44,972 bases of DNA from Planctomycetaceae bacterium (GCA_002724245.1 PBOG01000039.1:11342-56313), one strand, 5' to 3'; counted from the stretch's first letter, positions 9,364 to 19,405 are shown. A program made the numbers and translations. Notes: a model not told the origin generated them from the sequence alone.

Positions 9364-9544
9364 GGCACTCGCGCACCAGCGACTCAACACGCACATCAAC
9401 CTCGGCACGGAGATATTGACCACGCTCTCCAGGTGGGCAACCATAGTCGGGTAGTGCTGCTACCCTGCCGGCTGCGTCTGCCCACGATCGTGACTCGTTT
9501 GTTCCCTCGCTACGTCACCTCCTCATCGTCACTGGTACCTGCAC

Positions 9545-12500
9545 ATGCATTTCCGCATCCTGACAGCCTGTCTCTTCACTCTGGTGCCTTTCAGTACGAC
9601 TGGAATCGGCGGCGACGGCAACCGGCTGGTCTACCTTGACGACCCCTCCAACCCTTACTACGTCCACCAGTCATTCCCACGATTGGTCACACCACAATGG
9701 GTCGGCGAGCCGGGCGTCAAAGCGGTTATTACGCTGGGGATTGATGACATGCGTGACCCCGCTGCGTATGAACGCTATTTGCGGCCCATTCTCAACCGCC
9801 TGATCGAAATCGACGGCCGAGCCCCCGTCAGCATCATGACCAATAGTGTCAATCCCCAGGACCCCCAGCTGGCTAGTTGGATCAAAGAGGGGCTGTCGAT
9901 CGAGTGCCACACGATCGATCACCCATGTCCCTGCCTGACGGGCAGCAACTTCGCCGCCGCCCGCAGTACCTACGAACGCTGCGTCGACCTGATGGCAGCC
10001 ATCCCGGGCAACCATCCGGTGGCCTTCCGGTTTCCCTGCATGGACTCGATGAACACGCCCAGTCCCCGGGCCTTCGCAGAAATTCTCAACCGCACCACGG
10101 CCGCGGGTAATTACCTCACGATCAGCACCTCCGTCTCCTGTTTTCTGACCAGCAACGATCCTGAGCTGCCCCGGGAACTGGTCATTGATGATCAGCAGCG
10201 TGCCCGATTTACCAAGTACAGCCCTTTCGCGTCTTATGTCAACAAAGTCGAGAATTACCCGTACCCCTTTGTGATCGGCCGCCAAATCTGGGAATTCCCC
10301 ACCATGGTCCCCGACGACTGGCAGGGCCAACATCTGCACCGTCCTTTCAACCCACAAACCGTGGAAGACTACAAAGCAGCATCCGATGCAACCGTGCTAA
10401 AAGAAGGCGTCGCAAACTTCGTCTTCCACCCTGGTGGCTGGATCCGCAACGGCCAACTGGTCGACATTATCGATCATCTCGATCAGAAACACGGGAAACA
10501 GATCAAGTTCCTCAGCTTCCGCGAGTGCCAGGCGCGTCTTAACGAGCACCTTCTTGCCGGCCAGCCGATCCGGGCTGCGAACGGGCAGGATAACGGCGTC
10601 CGTCTGCTGGACCTTGACCACGATGGCTTCCTCGACGTCGTCATCGGTAATGAGAAGACCCAAAAGACCCGCATCTGGCTACCCGAGCAACAACGCTGGG
10701 AGGAGACCGATTTCCCTGTACAAATCGTCCACGTTGACACCACCGGTAATCGGCACCAGGCAGGCGTGCATTTCTTTGTCACACGGCCGGATGGACAAGC
10801 CAGTCTCCTCGTCCGCAACGAACGCGAAGCGGGGGTCTGGCATTTCGTGGAAGGCCGCTGGCAGCGTGACAACGCGATGCTCGCGGGACTGGAAATCAAC
10901 GGTCAGCCAATCGCAACTCACCGAGCCGATCGCGACCTGGGCGTACGATTGCGAGACCTGGATGGTGATGGAGATTGTGAGTTGATCGCGGGCGGACCCG
11001 ACCAGCACGGAGTTTTTCAATGGGATGCCGCTAGAAAGTCCTGGCAGCAGCTTCCCTTCCAACTCCCCCAGCAGACCGCGATCACGACCGACCAGGGCTA
11101 CGACGCGGGGCTGCGTTTCGTCGACATCGATCACGACGGACACGACGATGTCTTGTTTTCCAACGCCTCCCGTTATTCCTTACACCTGTTCTCCTCGCTG
11201 GCAAACGGTTGGAGTCGGCACGCGCAGTCGGCGACGCGACCCGACGGTAACGCGATCCCCATGATTGTGCGAGGAAATACGAACAACGGCGCGTGGTTTG
11301 CCGATTCCCACATGTGGATCCAGAACGAAGACACCCCACAGCTTCCCAACGGTGTTGACCGACGGGCCTTCGTCGACCTGCTGGGAGACACCGTACCCAC
11401 CAGCCTGGAACCAGAAGCGTCGTTGCAGGCTATCGAGACACGGCCGGGCTACCGTGTGGAACTGGTTGCCGCCGAGCCACTGGTGATGGACCCGGTCGCC
11501 TTTGACTGGGGCCCCGACGGCCGCCTCTGGGTGGTTGAAATGGCCGACTACCCGCTCGGTCTGGACGATCGTGGGAAGCCAGGAGGTCGCGTTCGCTATC
11601 TCGAAGATCGAGACGGAGACGGTCAATACGAGAGCTCCACGTTATTTGCCACCGGACTCTCCTATCCCAGCGATATCATGGCCTGGAGGCGAGGTGTTCT
11701 GGTCACCGCCGCACCCCACATCTGGTACCTGGAAGATACCAACCAGGATGGCCGCGCCGACCGTCGTGAACCGTGGTTCCAGGGTTTTGGTGAAGGAAAC
11801 CAGCAGCATCGTGTCAACGGCCTGCGGTGGGGCCTGGACAACTGGGTCTATGTTGCCAACGGCGACAGTGGAGGTACGGTTCAATCCACCAAGACCGACG
11901 ATTCAGTCACGATCAATGGTCGAGACCTGCGTATTCGGCCAGACAGTGGGCAGCTGGCCGCCGCCACCGGACAGACACAGCACGGCCGCAATCGCGACGA
12001 CTGGGGCAACTGGTGGGGTGCTAATAACAGCTTCCCCATGTACCAGTACTTGCTGAAAGATTCGTACCTCCGCCGTAATCCACACGTACCACCTCCAAGT
12101 CCACGTGTGAACATCGTTACTTTGAACAACGCGCCCATCCATCCGATCAGCCGCGTCTTGAGCCACTACAGCAACTATCGCAAACCGGCTCCCGGCGAAC
12201 CTGGCCGCTTCACGTCAGCCTGCAGCACGATCGTCTATCGCGACCAGCACCTGGGCCCTGAGTTCTACGGCAACATGTTCGTCAGTGCTCCCGTTCACAA
12301 CCTGGTCCACCGAAGAGTCATTGAATGGGACGGCATCCAGATGACATCCCGTAAGCCAGCCGGTGAAGAAAACCGGGAGTTCCTCCGCAGCCGCGATAGC
12401 TGGTTCCGGCCCACCACCCTCCGCACCGGACCCGATGGTGGCCTGTGGGTCGCCGACATGTACCGGCTCGTCATCGAACACCCGGAGTGGATCGACGATA

Positions 12501-14740
12501 CGGTCGAAAAAACATTGGAACTCCGCGCCGGCCATGACAAGGGTCGGATTTACCGTGTCGTGCCTGTCGATCGTCCGACTCGCAAGATCCCCAATCTCGC
12601 GACACTGAATACCCGTCAACTCGTGCAGCGGCTGGCAGACCCCAATGGATGGGTCCGCGACATGGCACACCGCCTGCTGCTCTGGCGCCCGGACGTCGCC
12701 GCTGCCGCGCCCCTGCTGGCTAACGCCGTCTCTGGCAGCCCAAGCGCGCTACAGCGTTTGCACGCACTCTGTGTGCTCGATGGCCTCGGAGCCGTCACTG
12801 CGGACCAGGTGATCGCTGGCATGCAGGACGTCCACCCCGGTGTCCGCCGGCATGCCGCCCGCATTGCTGAGAAATTTGCCGGTGAACCTGACAGCCGTAA
12901 AGTCGCGGCGGCCATCATAGCCTTGGCAACACAGCAGCAACCGCCACAGGTCATTCTCCAGGCCGCATTCTCTCTGGGTGAGTTTGATCACGCTGCGGCC
13001 GGTCGCGCCCTGGGCACGTTGCTGGTACGCTACTCCGAAGAACCCTACCTGGCGGCGGCAGTAATCAGCGGGGTGACACAGCGCACCAGTGATGTCCTGG
13101 CTGGCGCCCGCGATGCGGTGACCGCTGGGTCCGAAACACTCCTCCCGATCGAACCGCTTGTACAGACCGCGCTGGGAATGAAGAATCCACAGACGGTGGC
13201 ATCCCTGGTGGACGAACTACTGGTCGAACAGGAGACAGGTTTTGCACCGTGGCAATTCGAATCGCTGGGCGCCGTCCAGCGTGCGATTCAGGTTAGCGGC
13301 AAATCGCTCGACGAGGTCGTGACCAGCGACGCGGCGCGCAAACGCCTCACAAAGTTGCGTCACGCTGCTCGCCGTACGCTCCTGAACGAAGAAGCGTCCT
13401 CCACACTGCGGAGTACCGCCCTGGCCCTGCTGGGAGATGACCCAGTACTGCGTGGCCTGGACGCCAGTGTCCTCGCATCACTGCTTTCGCCGCAGACTCC
13501 CGTGGATCTGCAGCAGGCCGCCATCAATACCATCGCGGCCGCGCCAGACGAACGAATGGTGCCAGACGTACTCGCCCAGTGGGAGACCTTCGGGCCGCTG
13601 ACACGCGATCGTCTGGTGGGCGGACTACTGCGCCGTGTATCCACCACCAGCGTTTTGCTCAGCGCGCTGACCGCCAAGCAGATTCACCCAGTTGACATCA
13701 ACGCGACCTATCGGCAAACCCTCGTCAATCATCCTGACAGTTCCATCGCTCAGGCATCCGCAAAACTACTCGATATCACCGCGGATGGAAAACGGCAGGC
13801 GATCATCGATCGCTACTTGACGGTGACCAAAGGGGGCGGAAAACCAGAACGTGGCCGGCAGTTTTTCACCAAAACGTGTGCCCAATGTCACAAAATCGGC
13901 AGCCAAGGACACGCGGTCGGTCCCAGCCTGATCGGTTTGAAAGACAAGTCACCGCAATTCCTGACGACACACATCCTTGACCCGAACCGGGCCATCGAAG
14001 ACAAATTCCGCAACTACATCCTGATTACGGAAGACGGCAGGCACTTTACGGGGCTACTGCAAAACGAGACCAGCACCAGCGTCACGCTCGTGGGCCTCAA
14101 TGGCGTTTCCCACACGATTCTCAAGAAACAGATTGAAGCAGAAGGATTCCAGCGCACCAGACAATCCATGATGCCCTCAGGGCTGGAGAAATTCCTGCAA
14201 CCGCGCGATTTGGCCGACCTGATCGCATTCGTGATCAAGAATCAAGAACCGCCCAAATCATTCGAAGGAAATCAACCTCGTGTCGTCGCCGTGGAACCCA
14301 ATACACAAGTGCTGCGATTACGCGCTACGCACGCTGAGATCTACGGGCCCTCTCTGGTTTTTGAAAGCAGATACCGCAATCTCGGTTTCTGGCATAGCGC
14401 TGACGATCGTGCCCTGTGGACGGTCGAAGTGAGTGCCGCTGGGCAATATGACGTCTATCTTGACTGGGCTGTCGATCAGAGTACGGCCAACAACCCGTAT
14501 CTGCTGGAGATCGGAGATCAGAAGCTCACCGGTCGTGTGGCAGCCACAGGCACCTGGGACGATTACCACCAAACGAGACTGGGCACAGTAACACTATCCC
14601 AAGGACAAACCCGCGCCGCGTTTCGGGCCGTTGGCAAGCCGACGAATTGCCTGATCGACCTGCGGGAACTCTGCCTGGTACCCGCAGGAAAAAAACCACC
14701 CGCCCCCTTCAAGCTGAAGCCACCGGCGCCCGCCCCCTGA
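9545..14740 (+). CDS. Giant fusion: polysaccharide deacetylase-like + FG-GAP + PVC haem protein + cytochrome c + CBM-like tail
   Basis: 1731 residues with a signal peptide (MHFRILTACLFTLVPFSTTG). The first 330 residues resemble a NodB-type polysaccharide deacetylase: a GIDD motif (Asp67-Asp68), an HTIDH pair (His122 and His126, the metal-ligand pattern) and FRFPC (161-165). Next come three FG-GAP/VCBS calcium-loop units (LDHDGFLD, LDGDGDCE and IDHDGHDD, about 350-545). A PVC-type membrane-bound dehydrogenase-like propeller follows (about 635-1010; GPDGRLWVVEMADYPLG), then HEAT-like helices (about 1030-1420), a c-type cytochrome site CAQCH (1445-1449), and a C-terminal carbohydrate-binding-like beta-sandwich (about 1590-1720). 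The layout suggests a cell-surface oxidoreductase acting on polysaccharide, with deacetylation built in. No Shine-Dalgarno is apparent. The DUF1501 gene follows after 114 bases. Confidence 0.88.
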   Translation: MHFRILTACLFTLVPFSTTGIGGDGNRLVYLDDPSNPYYVHQSFPRLVTPQWVGEPGVKAVITLGIDDMRDPAAYERYLRPILNRLIEIDGRAPVSIMTNSVNPQDPQLASWIKEGLSIECHTIDHPCPCLTGSNFAAARSTYERCVDLMAAIPGNHPVAFRFPCMDSMNTPSPRAFAEILNRTTAAGNYLTISTSVSCFLTSNDPELPRELVIDDQQRARFTKYSPFASYVNKVENYPYPFVIGRQIWEFPTMVPDDWQGQHLHRPFNPQTVEDYKAASDATVLKEGVANFVFHPGGWIRNGQLVDIIDHLDQKHGKQIKFLSFRECQARLNEHLLAGQPIRAANGQDNGVRLLDLDHDGFLDVVIGNEKTQKTRIWLPEQQRWEETDFPVQIVHVDTTGNRHQAGVHFFVTRPDGQASLLVRNEREAGVWHFVEGRWQRDNAMLAGLEINGQPIATHRADRDLGVRLRDLDGDGDCELIAGGPDQHGVFQWDAARKSWQQLPFQLPQQTAITTDQGYDAGLRFVDIDHDGHDDVLFSNASRYSLHLFSSLANGWSRHAQSATRPDGNAIPMIVRGNTNNGAWFADSHMWIQNEDTPQLPNGVDRRAFVDLLGDTVPTSLEPEASLQAIETRPGYRVELVAAEPLVMDPVAFDWGPDGRLWVVEMADYPLGLDDRGKPGGRVRYLEDRDGDGQYESSTLFATGLSYPSDIMAWRRGVLVTAAPHIWYLEDTNQDGRADRREPWFQGFGEGNQQHRVNGLRWGLDNWVYVANGDSGGTVQSTKTDDSVTINGRDLRIRPDSGQLAAATGQTQHGRNRDDWGNWWGANNSFPMYQYLLKDSYLRRNPHVPPPSPRVNIVTLNNAPIHPISRVLSHYSNYRKPAPGEPGRFTSACSTIVYRDQHLGPEFYGNMFVSAPVHNLVHRRVIEWDGIQMTSRKPAGEENREFLRSRDSWFRPTTLRTGPDGGLWVADMYRLVIEHPEWIDDTVEKTLELRAGHDKGRIYRVVPVDRPTRKIPNLATLNTRQLVQRLADPNGWVRDMAHRLLLWRPDVAAAAPLLANAVSGSPSALQRLHALCVLDGLGAVTADQVIAGMQDVHPGVRRHAARIAEKFAGEPDSRKVAAAIIALATQQQPPQVILQAAFSLGEFDHAAAGRALGTLLVRYSEEPYLAAAVISGVTQRTSDVLAGARDAVTAGSETLLPIEPLVQTALGMKNPQTVASLVDELLVEQETGFAPWQFESLGAVQRAIQVSGKSLDEVVTSDAARKRLTKLRHAARRTLLNEEASSTLRSTALALLGDDPVLRGLDASVLASLLSPQTPVDLQQAAINTIAAAPDERMVPDVLAQWETFGPLTRDRLVGGLLRRVSTTSVLLSALTAKQIHPVDINATYRQTLVNHPDSSIAQASAKLLDITADGKRQAIIDRYLTVTKGGGKPERGRQFFTKTCAQCHKIGSQGHAVGPSLIGLKDKSPQFLTTHILDPNRAIEDKFRNYILITEDGRHFTGLLQNETSTSVTLVGLNGVSHTILKKQIEAEGFQRTRQSMMPSGLEKFLQPRDLADLIAFVIKNQEPPKSFEGNQPRVVAVEPNTQVLRLRATHAEIYGPSLVFESRYRNLGFWHSADDRALWTVEVSAAGQYDVYLDWAVDQSTANNPYLLEIGDQKLTGRVAATGTWDDYHQTRLGTVTLSQGQTRAAFRAVGKPTNCLIDLRELCLVPAGKKPPAPFKLKPPAPAP

Positions 14741-14854
14741 GACAAGTCGCGTCACAACATCGAGATACAAATTGCTCGTCGTGCCCGGTCTGGCGCATAA
14801 TACAGACTGAAGATGCTGGGCCGTTTTGAAGTACTTGAAACATAGGCTGCTGCC

Positions 14855-16228
14855 ATGCCATATCCCCGTGCTGGTGCTTTCTCGCGCCACGAGTTTCTGC
14901 AGGCCGGCTTTTCGGGACTCCTGGGATTAGCCCTGGACGACGTCCTGTCCGCTCGCGACACCGCCCCGCAGCGTCCTCCCGCCAAGGCGGCATCACCCGC
15001 GTCAGGGGGAACAGCAAAGAGCGTCATCCTTGTCTTTCAGACGGGTGCCCCGGCACACCAAGACATCTGGGACCTCAAGCCGGACGCCCCCGATACCGTG
15101 CGTGGCGAATTCCAACCGATCGATACCGACGTACCAGGCATTCACGTTGGCCCGCATATCCCCAGGCTGGCACGCATGGCCCACAAGTACGCCATTGTAC
15201 GGTCCATGACACACTCCACGCCTGGTCATGAATACGGTACACATTTTGTCTTGAGTGGCATCAACAAACTACCACCCGGCGCCACGCACATGGCCAGCCG
15301 AGCTGATTGGCCTTGTTATTCCGCCGGCGTCCAGCACCTACGGCCACGTCCGGACGGTTTGCCATCGGGTGTTATGCTGCCCACGTATCTGAACAATGGC
15401 TACGGGTTCTCAGGTCAATCCGGTGGAATGATGGGGCCGTACCTCGACCCCTGGCATGTCACCAAAGACCCAAACCACCCTGACTTCAAATTGGACGAGC
15501 TATCGTTCCTGCCCGGTCTCTCTGTCTCACGCTTGGGTCAACGTCGCTCGCTCGTCGAGGCATTCGATGCAGAACGCGGCAAACTGACCAGCGCTGGAAA
15601 TGTGCGCAGGTTAAGCGACTCACAACAGAAAGCGTATGACCTGCTCTGTTCGGATGCCGAGTTTCGCCGGGCGTTTGAAATTGAGCGCGAGTCGGACACC
15701 ATGCGGGATCTTTACGGCCGGCACGCCTATGGCCAATCGCTGCTGCTGTCCCGGCGTCTGGTCGAAGCAGGTATACCAGTGATCCAGGCAAACATGGGAA
15801 AAATGAACACCTGGGACACACATACCGCCAACTTCAAGCGGCTCAAAAACGACCTGTTACCACCCTTCGATCAGGGCCTCTCTGCTTTACTGCAGGATCT
15901 TGAAGACCGCGGGCTCCTGGAAACCACGCTCGTCGTGGCCGTGGGAGAATTCGGGCGCACCCCCACCATCAACAAAGACGCAGGTCGCGATCACTGGTCG
16001 GGCGTCTTCTCCGCGGTATTTGCCGGTGCCGGAGTACGTGGTGGTCAGGTAATCGGAGCCAGCGACCCGAAGGCCGCTTACCCTGCCACGCGCGGCTGGT
16101 ACCCGGCCGACCTTGGCGCGACGATCTACACGGCGCTCGGAATTCACCCGCAAAGCACGATTACCGACCCGGCTGGACGGCCACATCGGCTGAATAAGGG
16201 ACAGGTCATCGCCCCGCTCTTTTCCTGA
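14855..16228 (+). CDS. DUF1501 protein (solitary copy)
   Basis: 457 residues of the DUF1501 family. The leader resembles the usual Tat signal, but the twin-arginine position reads SRHEFLQAGFSG, with His in place of the second Arg, so export may be inefficient or use another route. Family blocks are FQTGAPAHQDIWDLKP near residue 60, MNTWDTHTANF around 315, and GEFGRTPTINKDAGRDHW around 365-382. Unlike the other two DUF1501 genes here it has no PSD1 partner; it follows the giant haem-protein fusion, which may be its functional partner. The codons for TINKDAGRDHWSGVFSAV are repeated almost exactly in the HU-like gene at 43690-43743. Confidence 0.93.
   Translation: MPYPRAGAFSRHEFLQAGFSGLLGLALDDVLSARDTAPQRPPAKAASPASGGTAKSVILVFQTGAPAHQDIWDLKPDAPDTVRGEFQPIDTDVPGIHVGPHIPRLARMAHKYAIVRSMTHSTPGHEYGTHFVLSGINKLPPGATHMASRADWPCYSAGVQHLRPRPDGLPSGVMLPTYLNNGYGFSGQSGGMMGPYLDPWHVTKDPNHPDFKLDELSFLPGLSVSRLGQRRSLVEAFDAERGKLTSAGNVRRLSDSQQKAYDLLCSDAEFRRAFEIERESDTMRDLYGRHAYGQSLLLSRRLVEAGIPVIQANMGKMNTWDTHTANFKRLKNDLLPPFDQGLSALLQDLEDRGLLETTLVVAVGEFGRTPTINKDAGRDHWSGVFSAVFAGAGVRGGQVIGASDPKAAYPATRGWYPADLGATIYTALGIHPQSTITDPAGRPHRLNKGQVIAPLFS
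15965..16018 (+). repeat. 54-base block shared with the HU-like gene (presumed source-type copy)
   Basis: Encodes TINKDAGRDHWSGVFSAV, the conserved signature block of DUF1501, in its native context after GEFGRTP. It aligns without gaps to 43690-43743, with differences only at 15985 (T versus C) and 16018 (A versus G), both silent third positions. Because this block belongs to the DUF1501 family, this copy, or a paralogue elsewhere in the genome, is the likely source. Confidence 0.9.
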
Positions 16229-16549
16229 ACCCAAGACGCCACGGCAGGCGATTCGATCTGACCCGCCCTCGCCACAGTCTGCGTGGTCGGCAAGGCGGTC
16301 GCCACGATCTGCCAGCGTCTCATCGTTTCACTCAACACCACAGACAACTCGATCTTCACGTGTCCATCACGCACAAGGATCAAGTGGAAGATACCACGCT
16401 GCGTATTTGCCAATGGCCCCAGTGAAAAGGTCGGTGGCGACACAAACCTCCATCTGCACAACGCGGACGACACCAAGAACGAACAGAAAACAGAATAGCT
16501 ACGTATTGGATCTTCGGAATCGCTCCTGCCAATCCGCGTTAATCCACAC
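16229..16549. other. Intergenic stretch, no supported gene
   Basis: 321 bases between the DUF1501 gene and the membrane-protein gene. A minus-strand frame stays open across the whole gap (part of 16144-16758) and includes a short hydrophobic run, but it overlaps both neighbours and shows no domain or ribosome binding site. A plus-strand 71-codon frame at 16283-16498 is equally featureless. I see no clear hairpin or promoter. Confidence 0.45.
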
Positions 16550-18151
16550 ATGAACCAGGCCCCAGTCGCACCACCCCCAGCCACCACCGGCAGCAATCCT
16601 GCCCCCGCATCCCCGATCCGCGTCGTGGAAGTGGTGCGAATACGTGAACTACTCTGTGTCGCGGCGAGTATGTGCGTGGCGGACGTAACGCTCTTTCGCG
16701 GTGGTGGATTCGCAGGATGGGCCGCGATGTTGCTGGCACTTCCCATCCTGCTCCACATCGGTTCTCCTGCCCGTCACTCGCTGTCCGCCACCTGGCTGTT
16801 CGCCGCCGCCATCGCGTTTCTCTGCGCACGCCTCGTGTGGCTGGGGTCACCACTTACGGTGTGCTGTGGACTCGGACTCCTCTGCACCTTTGCCCTCGGC
16901 AGGGCAGGGCGAACCGTCCACGTTCTGGAGTCCTTTGCCTATGCTTGGTGTGTCATACCCTCGGGCCTCCTCGGACTCGTGCCCTACTGGAAGCAGTTCC
17001 AGCATCTGGCACCTGGGATATCGCCCAGGTGGCTGAATGTCCTGCTGCCCCTGGCGGCCTTGATGCTGTTCGGATTTCTGTTTGTCGGCGCCAACCCGGA
17101 CCTGGCCCATGCCCTTTCCGACAATCTGGCCCGTTGGATTGTCCAGCTGGAACAGTGGCTGATTCACACTTCGCCAGCCGAGGGCCTCTTCCTGTGCTTT
17201 ATCGCCATTGTCACCGTGGGCTTGCTTAGGCCTGTCACCGCACTTCAAGAACTCCGCGACAGCGAAACGCCACAAGCGGACCAACGCAAACACTCATCCT
17301 TCTTCTACGTACCTTGTCGTAACACAATGGTGACCGTTGTCGTGTTGTTTGCAATCTACCTGGTGTTTGAATTCCAGACACTCTGGTTTCGTGAATTTCC
17401 GTCTGGCTTTTACTATTCCGGCTACGCGCACCAGGGTGCTGCCTGGTTAACCGTCGCACTCATGGTCGCGACCGGGATGCTCTCCCTGATCTTTCGCGGC
17501 CACCTGCTTGCCGACCCACGCCGCGGGCGACTGTACGTGCTGGCGTCGATCTGGTCGCTCGAAAACCTTATCCTGGGAATCGCGGTATTGAATCGGCTCT
17601 ACATCTACATTCAATTTAACGGCATGACACGGATGCGCATGATTGGTCTTTTGGGCATCGCAACAGTCATCGCCGGTTTTCTGTTGGTTGTCATCAAGAT
17701 CATGCAAACTCGATCTTTTTTGTGGCTCCTGCGTGCCCACCTGATCACACTGGCGACCGCCTGTTATTTGTACAGTCTGGCCCCGATCGATTGGCTCAGT
17801 ACAAACTACAACGTCCGGCGCATTATGGCCGGCGACCTTGCACCTGCAGTCCAACTGTCGGTCCACCCGCTCAACCCTGAGGGACTTGCCCAGGCGATCC
17901 GACTTACAGACCATCCCGAAGAGATCATTGCGGCAGGCATACAGGCACTCCTGGCAGACGCCAGCCAGCGTTATGCACCGGCCGCCAGCCAACGTCATTC
18001 CAGCCACTGGTCCGACTACCAATTGTCGCACCAATGGCTAGTAGAGCACCTCCGTGCGAATCGCGAGAAGTGGAAAGACTCCTATCAGGACGAGACACGG
18101 CGCAAGGCGGACCTGAAACGATTCGCCGACTTCACCTATCAATGGTATTGA
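16550..18151 (+). CDS. DUF4153/DUF4173-type multi-span membrane protein
   Basis: 533 residues with roughly ten hydrophobic spans between about 25 and 410, so an integral inner-membrane protein. The segment PSGFYYSGYAHQGAAWLTVA is the family's characteristic YSxYAxxG region. NRLYIYIQFNGMTRMR, followed by two more spans and TNYNVRRIMAG, matches the C-terminal half of DUF4153/DUF4173 proteins, where an RLxxYxxxxGxTxxR motif precedes the final helices. A soluble tail of about 120 residues follows. The biochemical function of the family is unknown. The start at 16550 gives a short proline-rich cytoplasmic N-terminus; no obvious ribosome binding site was seen. Confidence 0.8.
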   Translation: MNQAPVAPPPATTGSNPAPASPIRVVEVVRIRELLCVAASMCVADVTLFRGGGFAGWAAMLLALPILLHIGSPARHSLSATWLFAAAIAFLCARLVWLGSPLTVCCGLGLLCTFALGRAGRTVHVLESFAYAWCVIPSGLLGLVPYWKQFQHLAPGISPRWLNVLLPLAALMLFGFLFVGANPDLAHALSDNLARWIVQLEQWLIHTSPAEGLFLCFIAIVTVGLLRPVTALQELRDSETPQADQRKHSSFFYVPCRNTMVTVVVLFAIYLVFEFQTLWFREFPSGFYYSGYAHQGAAWLTVALMVATGMLSLIFRGHLLADPRRGRLYVLASIWSLENLILGIAVLNRLYIYIQFNGMTRMRMIGLLGIATVIAGFLLVVIKIMQTRSFLWLLRAHLITLATACYLYSLAPIDWLSTNYNVRRIMAGDLAPAVQLSVHPLNPEGLAQAIRLTDHPEEIIAAGIQALLADASQRYAPAASQRHSSHWSDYQLSHQWLVEHLRANREKWKDSYQDETRRKADLKRFADFTYQWY

Positions 18152-18382
18152 TGTCATCCCAGGCGGACGACAGTCGTTCATGACATCCCGCTGGCTTCCG
18201 TTTCAGGCAGCGGCCTGCATTCTTCGACGGCATGCCACCACGCAGACGCCTCCAGGCATCGCGATTGCGAGCTGCCGTTATGGCTTTTGCGACGTTCTAG
18301 GCTGCTCCGGAAATGTGCGGTATGCTATGTCGCTCAAATTCCCCGCAAGCCACAGAACCGCACTTCGGAGCAAGCCCCACCG

Positions 18383-19405
18383 ATGCAACGCCGACACTCG
18401 CTCTACTTGATCACTGGTTGCCTGGCCCTAGTCATCTCAGGAATCCCGGGCTGGGCCCCCGCCGGAGACACAGACCTGGCAACCAAAGTGACAGGTGAGT
18501 GGATTCGTTATGAGCACGACCAGATCCACATCGCCAGGATCGACGAACGCACACACACCTTGGAAACCTATTCCCAGTACGGTGACCTCTGGCGCAAGTT
18601 CTCGGGCGATTTGGAACTGGCGACAAAAGACGGCAACAAACTCTATACGGTGTCAAATCACAAGCGCCTCCACCCTTCTAGAGGTGGCTCTGTTCCCAGC
18701 CAGTTCATCGCAAGTTACATTCTGCACGCCAATCAACTCTTTTTCATCCGCGGAGTCTTTGACAAGACCGTTGAACAGCCGCAGATCCACGAATTCCGCA
18801 AAACAGACGCTCCCGACGATCAGCTACTTATCGCAGCGCGCAGCGGCAATCTGGAAACCGTCGCCAAACTGCTCGACGCCGGCGTCAAAGCGGATACGAC
18901 CGTTCCCCATTCGTATACGGCATTGGCCTACGCAGCCGCCGGCGGCCACCTGCAGATCATGAAGATGCTCCTGAAAAATGGGGCCCAGATTGAAACCCAG
19001 GCAAGGTTCAACAAAACCCCGTTGCTCCACGCGGCCGGCAGCAATCAGGTGGCTGCCTGCAAGTTACTTGTCGAAAAGGGTGCCAATCTGGAAGCCGTAA
19101 ACAGGGGCGGGCGCAATTGCGTCTTCGAGACATGTTTCTGGGGCCAACCCGAGACGCTCGCCTACTTCCTTTCGATCGGCTGCGACCCCAATCCGACATC
19201 GAACGGATCCACACCATTGCATCACGCCGTCGCCAGATTAAGACACAATGGCAATCAACAAGTGTACGACCGGTATGTGGACTGTGTGCGTATCCTGCTC
19301 AAGCACGGTGCCGACAAATCGAAAAAGAACAACTCTGGAAAAACCGCCGGCGAGCTGGCTGTCGAGCGCGGCCATCCGTCTGTGGCCGAACTGCTTGGCG
19401 AGTAG
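18383..19405 (+). CDS. Secreted ankyrin-repeat protein
   Basis: 340 residues. The ATG at 18383 opens a signal peptide (MQRRHSLYLITGCLALVISG); an upstream extension to 18287 is not needed. Residues about 28-140 form a small beta-rich domain of unknown type. From about 145 to the end there are five to six ankyrin repeats, visible as DDQLLIAARSGNLETVAKLL, YTALAYAAAGGHLQIMKMLL, KTPLLHAAGSNQVAACKLLV, STPLHHAVARL and GKTAGELAVERGHPSVAELL. Ankyrin repeats are protein-binding scaffolds, and the signal peptide places them outside the cytoplasm. The partner is unknown. It lies between the membrane-protein gene and the glycosidase-like gene with short gaps and may be co-transcribed with either. Confidence 0.85.
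   Translation: MQRRHSLYLITGCLALVISGIPGWAPAGDTDLATKVTGEWIRYEHDQIHIARIDERTHTLETYSQYGDLWRKFSGDLELATKDGNKLYTVSNHKRLHPSRGGSVPSQFIASYILHANQLFFIRGVFDKTVEQPQIHEFRKTDAPDDQLLIAARSGNLETVAKLLDAGVKADTTVPHSYTALAYAAAGGHLQIMKMLLKNGAQIETQARFNKTPLLHAAGSNQVAACKLLVEKGANLEAVNRGGRNCVFETCFWGQPETLAYFLSIGCDPNPTSNGSTPLHHAVARLRHNGNQQVYDRYVDCVRILLKHGADKSKKNNSGKTAGELAVERGHPSVAELLGE

Noticed and set aside
9449-9465. Short hairpin GGGTAG/CTACCC between the ABM gene and the giant fusion
   Set aside because: Only six pairs with no T run; not distinguishable from chance.
14771-14800. TTGCTC ... CATAAT as a promoter before the solitary DUF1501 gene
   Set aside because: Both hexamers are weak matches and sigma-70 consensus is not reliable in planctomycetes; no independent support.
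16144-16758. 204-codon minus-strand frame spanning the 16229-16549 gap
   Set aside because: It overlaps the coding ends of two well-supported genes and has no domain. The gap part alone, with a short hydrophobic run, is not enough to call a gene; conservation in relatives would be needed.
18150-18187. 8-bp inverted repeat GATGTCAT/ATGACATC at the stop of the membrane-protein gene
   Set aside because: Stems of eight pairs with loops of this size are expected about twenty times by chance in 45 kb, and there is no T run.
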